Source of the DNA: Asparagopsis taxiformis
Lineage: Eukaryota; Rhodophyta; Florideophyceae; Bonnemaisoniales; Bonnemaisoniaceae
NCBI GenBank assembly: GCA_030407315.1
Contig: JALQPE010002916.1
Coordinates: 29,253 to 93,252, forward strand
Length of the DNA stretch: 64,000 bases
Direction: 5' to 3'
Of the stretch, positions 40,109 to 52,633 are shown in pieces. The first letter of the stretch is position 1. Each line of letters begins with the position of its first letter. Below the pieces are notes generated by a model. The model was not told the origin of the DNA, ran no database searches, and saw only the letters and a program-made list of their open reading frames with translations. The position numbers and the translations under genes are program-made.

Positions 40109-42689
40109 TAGGGGTGATCATAGTCCTTGGTCCAGCGCGCTCAGGACCGGTCTTGCGTTACATACGCTGGTCTTTCCTCTCCTCTGGAAGAATCAGTCCG
40201 GTCTGAAATTGATTCAATTTCTCTCTTTTCGTGGACCGTACGCCAGAGCGGTCCTAGTCCTTGCCAAGAAGTTTGATTGGCTGTGGTTCGGTCCGCTCTC
40301 ACCACGTGCGATCCAAACGGTTCAATCCAGTTCATAATTTCAAAGATGGTCCGGACTACGAAGACCGACTAGATTTGATATTTGCCGCAGAACAGGGAAG
40401 CGGTGTTGAAATCTGAAAAGATTGACAGCTATACAGGCTTGTGTTGAACTCCTTCATTTCGGAAGAGTATTACAGCTACGCCTTTTACCCGAACCATACA
40501 CACCTGCCATTCTCTGTCTTACCAAAAACATGGAAGAAGTAAATCTTTTCTGCTCGTGTATCGCAAGGATCATCACAAAGCCAGAGCTTGTCCTCTGCTC
40601 GTCTGCGAAGAAGCAAAAAAGCGATGTGTGGGAATATTTTAACAAGATCGAGAATGGTGGAGATCTGCTCAATAAGTGTTTGATCTGTAATCAAACTTTC
40701 AGCTCGCGAACGGGAGTTAGTACACTGCGGCGACATGCACAACGTAAGCATAACTTTCTTCTAGATGAACGGCAAGCAACATTTTCGACCGACGGATACA
40801 TGCGCAGCGGAATAGTTACACCGCGAGCCGAGCTTGATGAGCGCTCTACTAAATTGCTCTGCCAATGGATTGTAGACTCTTGCCTTCCATTCTCAATCGT
40901 CGAGAACAAAACATTTGTTGCATTAGTGCAAAATCTGGACTCAAGATATTCTGTACCTTCAAGACATACAGTCAGACGCGAATTGTCTCTGAATGCAAGG
41001 AAGCACGAAAATACTTGACTCACTTTAGCAAAAGTACCAAACAAGATCGCGCTGACATGCGATGCCTGGTCATCAAGAGTATATAGGGGATACATGACTA
41101 TAACGGCTCACTGGATCAACAAAGAATGGGAATTGAAAAGCATGCTCTTGATTTCAAAAGATTCCCTACACCGCACACAGGTGAGTCGGCTGCAACATTA
41201 CTGACTGAAGTTATCAGTGACTTCAACATATCTGGAAAAATTAGTTCTATTACAACGGATAATGGAAGAGATATTGTATCTGGGATACATCGTTTAAGAA
41301 CTATGATGGAATCATCTCCGGATCACAGATCTTCTACTCAGTACGCGTTTCACACGCGATGTGTTGCACACGTTATAAACCTGGCTGTAAAGATTCATTC
41401 AAAGTTGTGCATGAACATGTTTCGGCAATACGAACATTGATTTCGTCTATACGGTGTTCTACTAAACGTAGAGACTTATTTGAGGCGGTGAAAATGAGTT
41501 AGGAATGAATGGGGCTCAATTACCATCTATGGATGTAGAAACTAGATGGTCCTCGACATATCAGATGCTCAAATGTGCATACAAGTGGCGTAATGTCTTG
41601 AACGCAGTGGCACATCGTACAAGGGAGCTTCATGAACGCGTTGTTGGTGAAGGAGAATGGGAAAATGCAAAGAAGATCGCTGATTTTCTGGAAAACAGCA
41701 GCAAGTATCACCGAAAATCAGTCGGGATCTTTGTATGTTACCCTCAGCGTGTGCGCTTTTGCGTTCAAAAAGCTAATCCAGAAAATGTGCGAATGTTGTG
41801 GAATCTAATGATGCAGTACTGGCACAGATAGCTTCGGCAATGTTGAAGAAGTTGGAGAACTACAAGGAGCTAATTTGTTCCGATACTGCCGAAATTGCAA
41901 GGGTTCTAGACCCCAGATTTTCAAATGACATTCTAGTGGATGAATCGACGCTACGGCACTACTTGAATATGGCCAGTGATGTTAGTACTGCTGCTATTCC
42001 TGAAGAACATCGTACAAGAGAGGTTTCAGTTTTTGAAAAGCTGTTGAGCGAAGATAGACACCCTCTCTCTCAGGACCGTACGATGAAATAACGCGATACA
42101 TACAATGTACAACAATTGGGGAGATGTCCGTTGATCCACTGCTATGGTGGAAAACAAATGAATCACGGTTCCCCGCTATTGCAACTCTAGCCAAAGATGT
42201 GTTGTGTATACAGGCGTCTTCTGTGGCAAGTGAGAGTATATTTTCTATTAGCGGCAATATAGTTTCAGAAAGTAGAACAGGTCTAGCGGATGATGCAATA
42301 ACTTCCTGCGTGCTTCTGAACTCATGGAACAAGGTGCTCTGCAGTAGGTAATCGTCATCTTGTATCGCATTTACAATAAAGAGTACAGGTTGTCTAAATT
42401 GCAATTGAGTCGTTTACGTTCGCTAACCGCCAGCAATTCCGGTTCTGCAGCGGTCCTAGCGCTTCGGACTGGTCCAGTCCTATTTGACCCACCGCGGACT
42501 CGGTCCGGACAACAAGGGCTCCGTTCGGAGAGTCCAACAGTCCATTGATATAATGGGGACTGGGCTGGCGGTTCTAGATGGCTTTATTCCTTCTCGGTGT
42601 GGTCCAGGCAGGGCTCGTAGCGTGTTTTGCGGTTCGATTCTAGGTATTTGAGATTTTTTTGAACCAGTCCGGGACTATGATCACCCCTA
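40109..42689 (+). mobile_element. hAT transposon, 2.6 kb, degenerate
   Basis: Terminal inverted repeats are TAGGGGTGATCATAGTCC (40109-40126) and its perfect complement (42672-42689). They are flanked by an 8-bp duplication CATATGGC on both sides, the hallmark of hAT insertion. The sub-terminal regions are rich in GGTCC/GGACC repeats, probable transposase-binding sites. The element sits inside the left terminal repeat of the Harbinger element, so it inserted later. Confidence 0.9.
40530..42351 (+). pseudogene. hAT transposase, multiply broken
   Basis: First ATG at 40530. A BED-type zinc finger is visible (CLICNQTFSS...LRRHAQRKH). Then, in successive shifted frames: SSITTDNGRDI and RCVAHVINLAV (catalytic-core segments, 41126-41440), VETRWSSTYQML (41505-41831), RVLDPRF (41798-42091), and the C-terminal dimerisation region DPLLWWKTNESRFPAIATLA...SVASESIFS (42124-42351). 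At least four frame breaks occur between these blocks, so no full-length transposase can be made. The order and motifs are those of the hAT family. Confidence 0.85.
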
Positions 42690-43156
42690 CATATGGCTAT
42701 TTTGTGACTCATTTGTGACTAATTTTGCGCAGCGGCGGTGCTAGCACGGCACAGGCATTTGGCCTACTGCGTTCGAGGGAGAGCAAAGAAGACTGTTAGT
42801 GAAGATACTACATTTTAGCTTACAGATAGTTGGAATCGAAACATCTACAGCATTTTCGGAAAACCCTAAAGGAGGAAGTTACTCGACTTCGTCACCGTCA
42901 CCATCACGATGAGACTCAAAACGTCACGGCAGAGTGAAAAGACAGTTGTCTCTCTTCGTTCAAAAGAATGCAAGGCAGTAATCACTCGCTGAGCTCTCAA
43001 ATTGATGTTGCACATCAAAATTTTTCTTGTTGAGGAGCGGTGCTGATGAAAAGCACTTCACTGCAAATCTATTACATTTCTTATGGGCTTTGCCGAGCTG
43101 GAAAGCATCGTCAGACAAAAATAGAATTCTGCTAGACGGATCTGGTGCCTCGGGAG

Positions 43157-44290
43157 ATGCACGTAGCTAGAATTTACAGCAATGGAGGACTTGAAGAGGC
43201 AACGAGACTTCATCGTTTCACGAGCCGCAAAGAGGACACTTGTGCAATTTGCATGCTTCCGCTATACTTACACACTGGTGATTTTATCCTCTCCTCAATA
43301 TTTCTCCGGGAGGCATGTGATAACTATTATGAAGGACTATTAAGAGAAGAACGAAGGAGAACATTACTTTCAAATGAGTTTAATTTGGGCGTCTTGGATG
43401 AGTTTGAGTGCTTCAGACGCTTTTGACTGACAAAATGAAACATAGTACAGGTCATTGAAGGTATTAGATGGGCTGATTATACGTGGAATACCGGAAGACG
43501 ATGATATAAAACTAGTGATACAGAAGCGTTTTGCATCTTGACAAGGAGATTGGGTGCACCATGCGTGTGGATTGACTTGGAGCAAGAGTTTCATCGGACG
43601 GCGCCTGTTCTTTGCGAGATATTTCAAGACGCACTGGATGCATTTGTTGACCATTTCGAAAATTTGCGAACAACTTTTAACGCTGATTGCATTCAATCCC
43701 GAGCAAAAATGTACGCTCGTAAAGTTCAAGAATATGGTGCTCCTTTAGACAGCTGTATCGGATTTATTGACGGAACTAACATTTATATCAGTAAACCAAA
43801 AGGAATCATGCAAAGGGATAATATAACGGGCACAAGAAGAGTAATTGTCTAAAGTTCCAAGGTGTTTCGCTACCGGATGAAATAATTGGAAACATTCATG
43901 GACCCGTAGAAGGCAGACGTCATGATATGGCTCTGTTTAGGGAGTCTGGACTAGAGAATGATTTGAGAAATCATTTGGTTGTGGGAAAAAGGCAGTTCTA
44001 TCTTTATGCAGATTCAGCGTACTACCTAAGGCCCTTTCTAATTTTAGGATAAAAAGGAGGCATTATGGAGCAGGAGCGGGAATTCAATAAGAGGAAGTCA
44101 TCAGCGAGGTCTACAGTGGAATGGGCGTTTAAGGACATTAAGCAGCATTTTGCTCATGTCAATTTCACTCGTAAAATGAGAATCGGAAAGTCCCAGTTGC
44201 ATCCTGGTATCAAGAATTATGTATCCTGACAAATATACGTACTTGCTTCTATGGGACGCCAACTTCGAGGTACTTCAATTGCGAACCACC
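43157..44290 (+). pseudogene. Harbinger DDE transposase, degenerate
   Basis: Blocks of the DDE_4/HARBI1-type nuclease are scattered over frames. A short N-terminal piece starts at the ATG at 43157. The block with GFIDGTNIYISKP (first Asp, near 43770) stops at 43852. A following frame carries GPVEGRRHDMALF (second Asp, near 43925) and YADSAYYL, and a later frame has STVEWAFKDIKQHF (Glu, near 44120). Several stops and shifts separate them. The spacing of the acidic residues fits PIF/Harbinger and the terminal repeats belong to the same element. Confidence 0.75.
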
Positions 44291-45469
44291 CAAATTTGAA
44301 GAGTACTTATCAATTGGTACATATAAATTGAAGGAAGGTGCGTAGATAAAAAAGTAGAATGACTTGTTTCATTTGAGATAAGGCATGCTAATAGCTGAGA
44401 GCAAAAATTTCTTTATTAAACTGAATTCATTTCTTTCATGCCTAGTATAATATACTAACCAAGAAATACGAACAACAAAAGAGCCAAATAGGGGCGTGGT
44501 TTAGAACGGTTTCAGTGAGACACTGCTCCCTTACGTAGCCCTGTTCGGTTTCTGCCTCGCTAAAGGCGAGAAAATCATTCCAGGTGCTGCCCTGGTGTCG
44601 AAAACTTCCGGTCCTGTTGGTGTCACATCGTCGCAATCATGGCTTCATACAGATTACATATCGAATCAACTATTGCCCATAGATGACTGATCTACTTGCT
44701 TCGAGCCATGAGGCTCAACAGTTTCAGGTGCAAAATCTGTGTCCTCAAGGAAAGCTCTGATATGGGGAACAATTTCTCCAGCACTATGGGAGCTTGTGAC
44801 CACAGCCGCCTTCGGAGGTACACAAAATCTTTTGTTCCACTGGTGAAGCGCAATGAATTGCGTAATATCTCGTTAGGATTCGTAGTTTTCATAATATTCA
44901 CCACGGAAGCGTCACAGCAGAGCAGCTAGGAGAAGTAATGGTTCACGCTGCGGAAGAACTTGGGGGAATCATTGCTGTAGCCGATATTGAACATTGGCAA
45001 TAGCCAATACTTGAGAATGCTAAGGAAAGGGGTGGATCCAAGCGGGCTGAATGAAATGAGATCTTCTATAGCGAATGTGTTACCTGATACGAAGACACGT
45101 TCGCTCGCAGGGTATGGATGGGTGCGATAGTTGGCTTCATGAATACAAGATTGGAAATCGTCCAGTTTACGTATTTTACTGTTTTTACCACCTCACAAAG
45201 ATGTATTATCGTTTGTACTACCACCGCCGTATGCACTACCACGGCACATAGACGCCACAATATCACGACGCATGTTGTTCCAAACCTATGCAGATGCTCT
45301 ATCCTTTTCTGCTTGCGCTCTCTGCTGAGCAGCAGGAAGCTCCACCTCCGCCTTTTTTTATATCCAACTCCTTTGCAACATTTTCCGCTGCTTTCGCAGC
45401 CTCATCTCGTCTCGCTTTGGCATCCTCTCGCTGCGCTTCAAACATGTAACGCTTCATTTGGAAAGCCCT
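44291..45469. other. Non-coding interior of the Harbinger element
   Basis: No supported ORF. The stretch at about 45300-45470 may be the eroded 3' end of the minus-strand Myb/SANT gene. Confidence 0.4.
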
Positions 45470-46666
45470 CTACGCATTAACGTTCTCATGTTCAACCTTC
45501 TTCCTTTTTACCTCAAGCTCGTTTCCGTGCCGCTCATTTTCTAATTTCGCCTGTTCCATCCTTTGGTCCTCTACTCGCTGCATTGAATTGGAAAGTGGAT
45601 GTAGGTTCGATTCCCTTCCCCTCCTTCCCAGCTGTGTGATCGGTGCCGGCGATGGAAAAAGTTCCGTGACCGGAACAACTCTGCCTTGTGGGTGAGTGGT
45701 TTGTGTATCACAAATATACACCATGTTCTGCGGGGATAAAGAAATAGAACGAGTGGACAGCCTGCGCACCTGGGCACCAGCCGCTACCAAATTCTCATCA
45801 TGACGACGCTCCTCGTTCCTCCTCGTCTCGCTTTCATCCTTCTATTCAGCTATTTCTTTGGAAATCTGGACACAGAGACCAGTGTACTTTTCCTCTTCCT
45901 CTGCTTGTTGGTCAAGAGGCGGCCGTTCCCCTCTATCAAAACGATCCATAATAAATTTGAACCTGTCCATGCAAGTCTTTGCTGTCGCTTTCCATATCCG
46001 AACGTCCTCAGTTTCTCTTCCAGTCCTATTTGCAATTTCTTCTTTCATGGCATCGACAAATTCCTCAGATTCGTTCAGATACGTCGCAATGCAATCGAAG
46101 GATATGAGTCGTGTTCCGTGTCTAGCAATATGAAACTTTTCGTTAACGATTTTGGAGAGGAGAGTGATGTCCATTTCGCCTGTATACTTCCTTCTGATAT
46201 ATGCTCTCATTGCTCCTCTCTGTCTGCTAGGTCTCGTTCTGCTCACTATTTATCCTTCTTGTTCTGTTGCTGCTTTTTCGCTCTCCTCAACATTTCCGCC
46301 ATCCAATTCACCCATTCTCCCAACAACACCAGATTCGTTTATGTTTTCCAGGGATCTTGCACTATGTGTGCGACTGTTGTCCTCATTTGCATCTGGTGAT
46401 GAGTATAGACGACGTTCTGTGATTGGCCTTTCAGCTCTTTTGCAAACGACTGGGGGGTCTGGATGAAACGTTTGTACCTGATCCTGCGTCTGTGCATTTC
46501 TGCCGATTAAATCGTTTCTTGACGTATTCAAACTGTTTCGAACAGTCTTTCGGTTACTAATCGTCTGGAAATAGTCTCCTGAATCACCAGAAGTATTTTC
46601 GGCTTCTGGTAGAGGCTCATTCATGAGCTCCCAAATGGAGCTGCGGTAATCTGGGAAAGGTCCCAT
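45470..46666 (-). pseudogene. Myb/SANT-like second protein of the Harbinger element
   Basis: One minus-strand frame from an ATG at 46666 to 45470 (about 400 codons) is interrupted by only two in-frame stops, TAA at 46250-46252 and TAG at 45842-45844. The middle section has DITLLSKIVNEKF...WKATAKTCMDRFKFI, the tryptophan-spaced helical pattern of trihelix/Myb-SANT proteins that Harbinger elements use to bring the transposase to DNA. The C-terminal part is a charged coiled coil. The two stops alone disable it. Confidence 0.65.
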
Positions 46667-47639
46667 TCTGTTTCGAGTTCAAAGTTCTAGTGCCGGAAAC
46701 AGTTCAACCATCACCACCAGTGATATATTTACATATATCCTGTTAACAGTTCCCGTAAGCCTTTGACGAATTCCCGCATTTCTCACCTCGCACTCTTCTG
46801 TTCCCTCCAAAACGCATGTTGCACTCACCGCTCATCCAATTGAATTCATAGAATGTGTGGTCTCCTAGGTAGAAGCGGTGGCGCGAACGCAGCACCGAAA
46901 AGAGAAGTGGTAGAGCTTGTAGTGGTAGTTGGATCGTCACTAGAACCTTGAAGGTCACCGGCACAGAGCCGCCGGAGCTAACGCTGCCCTCTCGCTCCGC
47001 GCTGGTGTTCCACACCTTTATTCAGTAAAATTCCGAAATAGTTCGGCGCCGCGCGAAAAGGCTAAAAGTTTCAAATTATCTCTAAAAGTCCAATTACAGC
47101 AATACTAGAGAGCTTACATGGCCAGCCTACACTGTAAGGGTGATACAGGCTTACCGTATTCCCTGTTCTGACGTTCACTATACTACAGAATGAAGGTGTC
47201 CCCATGTCGACTGATCTAAACGCCCAGATTGCAATTGTGCTGCATTTTCGTGAATCGCAACAGGGCCATTTATGATTGATCTAGACACGACACGAGGTGC
47301 GCACAAAGTGATAGACTTTTTCTGATCATTGTGTGTTGCGAAAACCCTTTGTCTGCATCGCCATGATCTGTTAGAACAAAGTGTTCGAAATCAAATTCCA
47401 TGTCTTTCTATGCATAGCTGTCTTTGTTGTTTGAACATATACGTACAGATAGCCGAGACAGGTGTCCAGTGGATAGACATGTCACGCTTCGAAACCCAAG
47501 TAAATATCCTCTAAAGTTTGCACAAAGCTTGTACTTTATAATAAACTTTCATGACTGCGAGCTCGTCGGTTGTAATTCAGCATCCAAGTTATCTATTTCT
47601 CCAAGTTCCTCCCCGGACACAAGAAGTCCCAGATAGTGC
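46667..47639. other. Right interior of the Harbinger element
   Basis: No ORF of note; leads into the right terminal inverted repeat. Confidence 0.4.
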
Positions 47640-47719
47640 GCCGTGCCAGCACCGCCGCTGCGCAAAAATTAGTCACAAATTAGTCACAAGTAGTCATATG
47701 GCTATTGCCAAATTCCTCC
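47640..47719 (-). repeat. Harbinger right terminal inverted repeat
   Basis: 80 bp, complementary to 40082-40108 plus 42698-42750. Includes a doubled motif TTAGTCACAAA. Confidence 0.85.
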
Positions 47720-48081
47720 ATAGAAGTATGCTTCTGGTAGATGGGCTCAACATATAGGAGAGGAACTTCATTGAACGAAACGTGAACACGTATCATCCAT
47801 GTTCATAATAGTGGGTCAAACAGAAATTTAAAGAAAAAAGGTTTGAAGACTCGCTCGACCTTGTTTTTCAACGATACAGTTCTCCGTACGATTGTACGTC
47901 GTTTTCATCTCTTTTTCCTGCTAGAAAACCTCAGGAACTGGCTCATTTCCACCACAGAAGTTTGCATCCAATATCCCACTGGTGATCATCAGTGTAGCAA
48001 TAATGGTTCATAGTGGGTGCGTGCAATGCAAATGTTCTTTATTTTCTGCTAATTCTGAATAAAGAGAGCGTAACGAACCGT
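47720..48081. other. Spacer right of the Harbinger element
   Basis: Nothing recognised. Confidence 0.4.
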
Positions 48082-48342
48082 TTAATGTACATTAGATCCT
48101 AGCCGTACCCGCATCCTACGCAATTCCCTCGTCTCGTTCAGTAACCGAAGACGTGAATGTCTGAGTACTAACCACTTCTCATCTCTCTCTTTATCCTCCT
48201 CCTCCCTTTGCCTGCTAGTCCTCCGATGGTTTGTTTCCGCTGACCTCTGCTGACGACGTTGCACGGCATCCTTCGCCCGCGCCGCTCGTGCCTCCAAATT
48301 AATGACCCTCTGTCGTACACGATTCCGAAGTGAATTCATCAC
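48082..48342 (-). pseudogene. Short coiled-coil ORF remnant
   Basis: 86 codons rich in Arg/Glu with heptad-like repeats and no good promoter. It lies directly downstream of the pogo-like remains and may be the end of that or another element protein. Function not known. Confidence 0.3.
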
Positions 48343-48344
48343 AT

Positions 48345-49052
48345 CTATTCCAGTGAGAAAAAAATGCTTGCACTGTTAATTGTGCCGTTATGCAGTACCT
48401 CTCCATCCGATCGGAGTAATTTACGACTGCTTTTCATCTCCGTAACTAACGATTTGATTGATATAAATGCATCCTGTTGATCATTGTACCCATCATAGTT
48501 AGATATGTCTGAGCAGGATATTAAGTCATATAAAACATATTTCCTTGAGCGCTGTAACCGTCCAATGTCAGTAAAATATAGCGATATCGGCGTAGGAGTG
48601 ACTTTGTTTCGCCAAAAAATTGCATTGCCCATATGAAGAATATATTGGAATCCATTTCAGCGGGATCCCTGTAGCACACCATAGCATTATATGGGAGGAA
48701 GTCTGTAGGAGTTAGTTTTGTACAGTCTGGGAGTACACGAAACTTTGTCCTTTCCTTGGAGAAGAACGATTGGGCTCTATGATTTGACATCTGCAAAAAC
48801 GACCGGCATGATAGTGACATGTCGTGCGTTTGCAGCCCACTGAAGTTCAATGGAGTTACTTCTCGACCCTTTAGAATGCTCGAAAATAGCCTTTCCCCTT
48901 CCCCTTTTCCGATTCTGGGTGCTAATCCCGCTCTCGCCTAGGTTGAATGTCTGCTTTGCACTACAAATATGATATTCTTTGCACACAGGATAAGCAAAAA
49001 TAGAGAATATTCCATGGAAAATGCCGTATTGTACAGTAGAACTAGTCACCAT
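48345..49052 (-). pseudogene. Pogo/Tc1-like DDE_1 transposase fragment
   Basis: Two overlapping minus-strand frames give successive parts of a DDE_1-type nuclease: TFNLGESGIST (the position of the first catalytic Asp, here Gly), HVTIMPVVFADV, then RDPAEMDSNIFFIWAMQFF and ILLTLDGYSAQ (second Asp). The end, SDISNYDG, is in a third frame. Frame shifts near 48780-48850 and 48521-48632, plus the Asp-to-Gly change, make it inactive. No terminal repeats were identified. Confidence 0.6.
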
Positions 49053-50623
49053 ATTTTAGCGGAACGCCCATCCCCAACGTTTGGATAAGGCCCATCGAAA
49101 AAAATGTAAAAAATCATGGGCTGAGACCAGCACGGCGATTTTGTTTTACAGTAGGCAGGAACCAAGCAGAACTATGGTGTGGCCGTGAGGTGATGGCTGA
49201 ACCATGTACGGAAGGACACGTAGGGATGGAAATGAACCACGTCCATATATGAGCAGGACGGCGGGTTGACTAGAACGGGCCAAGTCACGCAGGCACGGAC
49301 TGTTGGAATGGAACCAGTACTGTATATGGGTATAGTTAGATATGGGGTGCACCGTGACTGCGATATGTGGTGGAAGGTGCAGAGAGATTCGTAGAAATAA
49401 ACTATAAAATATAATGGGCACACCGTGACGGTCCGGTGTCTGAAACCAGGCGTAAGCAGCACTCGCTGAATGGACGGTGACCAAAGTATGATTATTGTAT
49501 TCATTGGAATAATTCCAGAGTAGGTGACTTTTTGCTTATGGGACATGACCAAGCTGACTTGTGGAACTGGTCAAACGATAATCTGGAAAGGGACCATTGA
49601 CTGGGCATGTACGGCCCAAGGCAAAGCGCGGTTAGTTTCCAAACTACAGTACTGTGTAAAGCCCGGATATATTCTATTATAACACCTGCTCGTGACACTG
49701 GTATTATTCCACCGTGGAGCACTGTAATGGGTACGGTTCACTTCCACTGGATGTAGTGGTTGTACCGTCGGGTTGGCGTGGACCATGTTCACTGGGTAGA
49801 GTAGTTGTACCGTCGGGTGGGCGTGGTCCATGTCCACTGGGTAGAGTGGTTGCACCGGTGGGCGCTCTGGGTAGAAACTGAAAGGTAGAATGGGCGGCAC
49901 ATCGCACTTTTGCGGAGAAACTGCAGGACGGATAGGTCTGACTGAAACGATATCTAGGTAGAATGGAAATCGGCATAGGGACAATGAATTAGACTAGGTT
50001 GCAGCCTATAGCGGGTACGCAAGATTTACGATATGGTGTAGTGGATATGGAATAGGTAAATGGGCAGCTAACGCCAAAAGTTTAACGACATGAAGATCAT
50101 CTGTACACTGCACTACGGAACTATGAACTATGCCACCATGGCAGATACTAAACGGCAAAACACTAGCTCTACATAAAGTAACTACAAATACATATAGGCA
50201 TAAAAAGAGAGATGAGGGGAAGCCAGAAATTTCTGTTGGCACCTGGAAGGAAAATAATAGATGAATCAATGGTTAGTGCTAGGAATGTAACTTCATCAAC
50301 GCTAGAAGCATGGTTAGAAGCGAGAGAACATACCGTTGATAGTGGAGCCAGAGCTTGAGTAAGCGGATTGTAGAGAACCCAGAAACTTCTGCTGGCACAT
50401 AGATGGAAAGAAGTGGATGACACAGTGGTTAGTGCTGGAAACGGTATGCCAAAAGCTCGATTAGAAGTGAGAAAACGTAGTAATGACAGTAGCCCTGGAG
50501 AAAGACGAAACAGAAAGTAGGAAAGGCAGAAAAGTATGTTAGCAGAAGAACAACGAAGAACCGCAGAAAAAGACAATGGGAGGAATGGCTAAAAGACTAA
50601 ATGAGCTGGAAAACCTTATCGTA
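49053..50623. other. Repeat-bearing intergenic region
   Basis: No supported gene. It contains a ~48-bp tandem repeat at about 49745-49860 (units with GTACCGTCGGGT and CACTGGGTAGAGT). It also contains two diverged ~165-bp direct repeats at about 50220-50385 and 50385-50520, sharing CCAGAAA.TTCTG.TGGCAC and GGTTAGTGCT. Confidence 0.5.
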
Positions 50624-50686
50624 GGATGGAGGCGGCGGGGCACAATCACATCCGTAGGGATGTGGTTGCACTCCGCCGCCCCATCC
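50624..50686. repeat. Imperfect hairpin, ~29-bp arms
   Basis: Arms GGATGGAGGCGGCGG...CACATCC and complement around a GTAG loop, with a few mismatches. GC-rich; neither a terminator nor an RNA gene can be assigned. Confidence 0.5.
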
Positions 50687-50853
50687 TGCGTAGGTGGTGT
50701 GCTCCGAGCGACAGGTGCTGGCGATGTTGCCCAGCGTGACGCAAGGCTTAAATACTGCTGCAGAGTGAGCCCAGAGGTCGCGTATTTCACTTGCGTAGTG
50801 AGAAAGTGCGCGCTTTTCGTACTGACAAATCAGAAACAAATCATCGATGATCT

Positions 50854-50908
50854 ATGAACACGTCATGGACACGTCATGGACTCGAGATGGACTCGTCATG
50901 AACACGTA
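50854..50908 (+). repeat. 11-bp minisatellite, five units
   Basis: Units follow ATGRACWCGTC (for example ATGGACACGTC). It lies 17 bp outside the end of arm B. Confidence 0.65.
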
Positions 50909-50924
50909 ATGAAATAGAACACTA

Positions 50925-51240
50925 CGTCTGTGTTCTCGGAAATGGACGCGGACGTCCACAACCTCTAGTACACCTAGTATTACTAGGCGGACGTCCATGT
51001 TCTCCAGTATTTTTGGATGTCCGCCTAGAACTGGACGTCCATGCGGTCTAGTACGTCTAGTATTACTAGGGCGACATTCAATGTTTCTAGTACCACGGAT
51101 GTCCCCCTCGGGATGGACTTCCGCCATGTCTATGTCCACCTAGGACGGGCGCCGGTTCAGAAATTCAAAAATTTCGACCCCAGAAATTTCTGCCGCCGTG
51201 CTCGACATGGATGTCCGCATCCATCACGGCGACCACTCTA
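50925..51240. repeat. GGACGTCC-rich element end, arm B
   Basis: Mirror of 19600-19912, with GGACGTCC and CTAGTATTACTAG palindromes. Starts abruptly at 50925. Confidence 0.6.
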
Positions 51241-52270
51241 TTTTTCCTTGTCGGTCGACTCCAATTTCGTCTTTAATTTTTTCATCCTCTCGCTCACACC
51301 CCCTTCCTGTTGGTGCTCACCTCCCCCGTACTGTACCTCAAACACCCCCAATACCACTCTAGCACGCATTTTCAGATACCTATCCCCGCTTCCACGGTGC
51401 ACACCTCCATTCCATACCTACTTTTCTGCTCTACCGTACAGATTTCGTATAACCAGTCCTCATACTACCTCAGAATAGGGCAAAACACCCCCTATCTCCT
51501 CGACCATGCTCTCCCCCATCACCTTTGAAACGTATTGTTCTTCAGTACCCTCTCTCCTCTACCCTCAACCCCTCTCCTTCGCCCTCTACACAAACTTCCC
51601 CTGCAGCTTACTCTTCCAAAACCTCTCACTCCCCATCCCGTACCCGACCTGCTCCACCCCTCCCTCCCTCAGCTGCTCCATGCCCCCACGCCATCCGCAT
51701 CTTCGATACCGTATACACCACCACCACCGGCCCACGCTCCCGCACTGCGGGGTGGCTCCCCCGCCGTATCCCCAGAAACCTCCCCGCTCTGAAACACATA
51801 TCAACCCCCCACTTCGCACCCTTCCTCCCACTCCCCTCCCTCCCCAAATACAATAAACCCCTTCTTCTCCATCACATCCCCACTCACCACAGCCAGAACA
51901 GACGCCACCCCCTCCCCTTCTTTCTCCTCACTTTCCTAAAAACCCCTCCTCTCGGCGCCTTCAACCGCACCCTCCTACGGTCCCACCTAAACACCTCCTC
52001 CGCCCTCACTACCCCAACACCCCGCAGCGTCTCCCCAATCCCCATAATATGCTTGTCGGCACTCCTCTCCGAATCACAATCCATTCTAAACCCGCACTCC
52101 GTACATTTCCACCTCCCCCTGTACCATCCCAAGATTCCATCCCCCCACAGAACACATCCTCATACCACAGAAGAATTTTCTTCCTCTCATACCTCATCCT
52201 TAAAACCTCCATCAGCTCCATGTAAATTTCGATGAAAATATTTTCTCTACTATGCAATCTCAAACATGTA
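51240..52270 (-). other. C-rich (plus strand) segment, arm B copy of G-rich region
   Basis: A Pro/Ser/Thr-rich plus-strand frame of 236 codons results from the base bias and is not kept in arm A, so it is not called. The Cys/His remnant (CTECGF...CDSERSADKHI) is on the minus strand near 51970-52110. Confidence 0.4.
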
Positions 52271-52570
52271 TGAGCCTATGCCTTTCCGCTTTGTCAACCC
52301 TGAATATTGGTACTCATGTATTCATAAAATAGGGCCACCCACATCCCTATCCCGTTCTGCAAGCTTTACAAACCACTAGACGCATACTCCACAACTATAC
52401 AACAAACACTACTCGCTATTTCAGACGACGCGGTACACAAGTAGCGTAGTGTCAACCTTCCGTGACGCCTTCCCTGATGCGTACAAGTGGGAAACAAGTC
52501 TAGACGTATATCAGAAGTGAGTGCGGGAATTTTCGGCACAGGAGATGCTGGGCCACCAAATTGATTTTTC

Positions 52571-52633
52571 GGAAATTTTAGAATTTCTGGGCTGGCCAGC
52601 AATGCAATCGAGCTGGACATCCACCGGACGTCC
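52571..52633 (-). repeat. 192-bp repeat, truncated copy R6
   Basis: Same truncation as L6. Confidence 0.75.

Larger units (their letters stand above)
40082..47719. mobile_element. PIF/Harbinger element, degenerate, 7.6 kb including a nested hAT
   Basis: Ends are 80-bp terminal inverted repeats. The right one is 47640-47719. The left one is split by a hAT insertion into 40082-40108 and 42698-42750. The ends read GGAGGA..TTTGGCAATAGCC and complement. Flanks are ATA on both sides (40079-40081 and 47720-47722), consistent with a 3-bp target duplication though not the TWA usual for the family. Inside are remains of a DDE transposase (43157-44290) and of a Myb/SANT-type protein (45470-46666), the two-gene layout of Harbinger elements. 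Confidence 0.8.

Noticed and set aside
51525..52235. 236-codon Pro/Ser/Thr-rich frame in arm B
   Set aside because: A product of the C-rich strand bias; the corresponding frame in arm A is interrupted.
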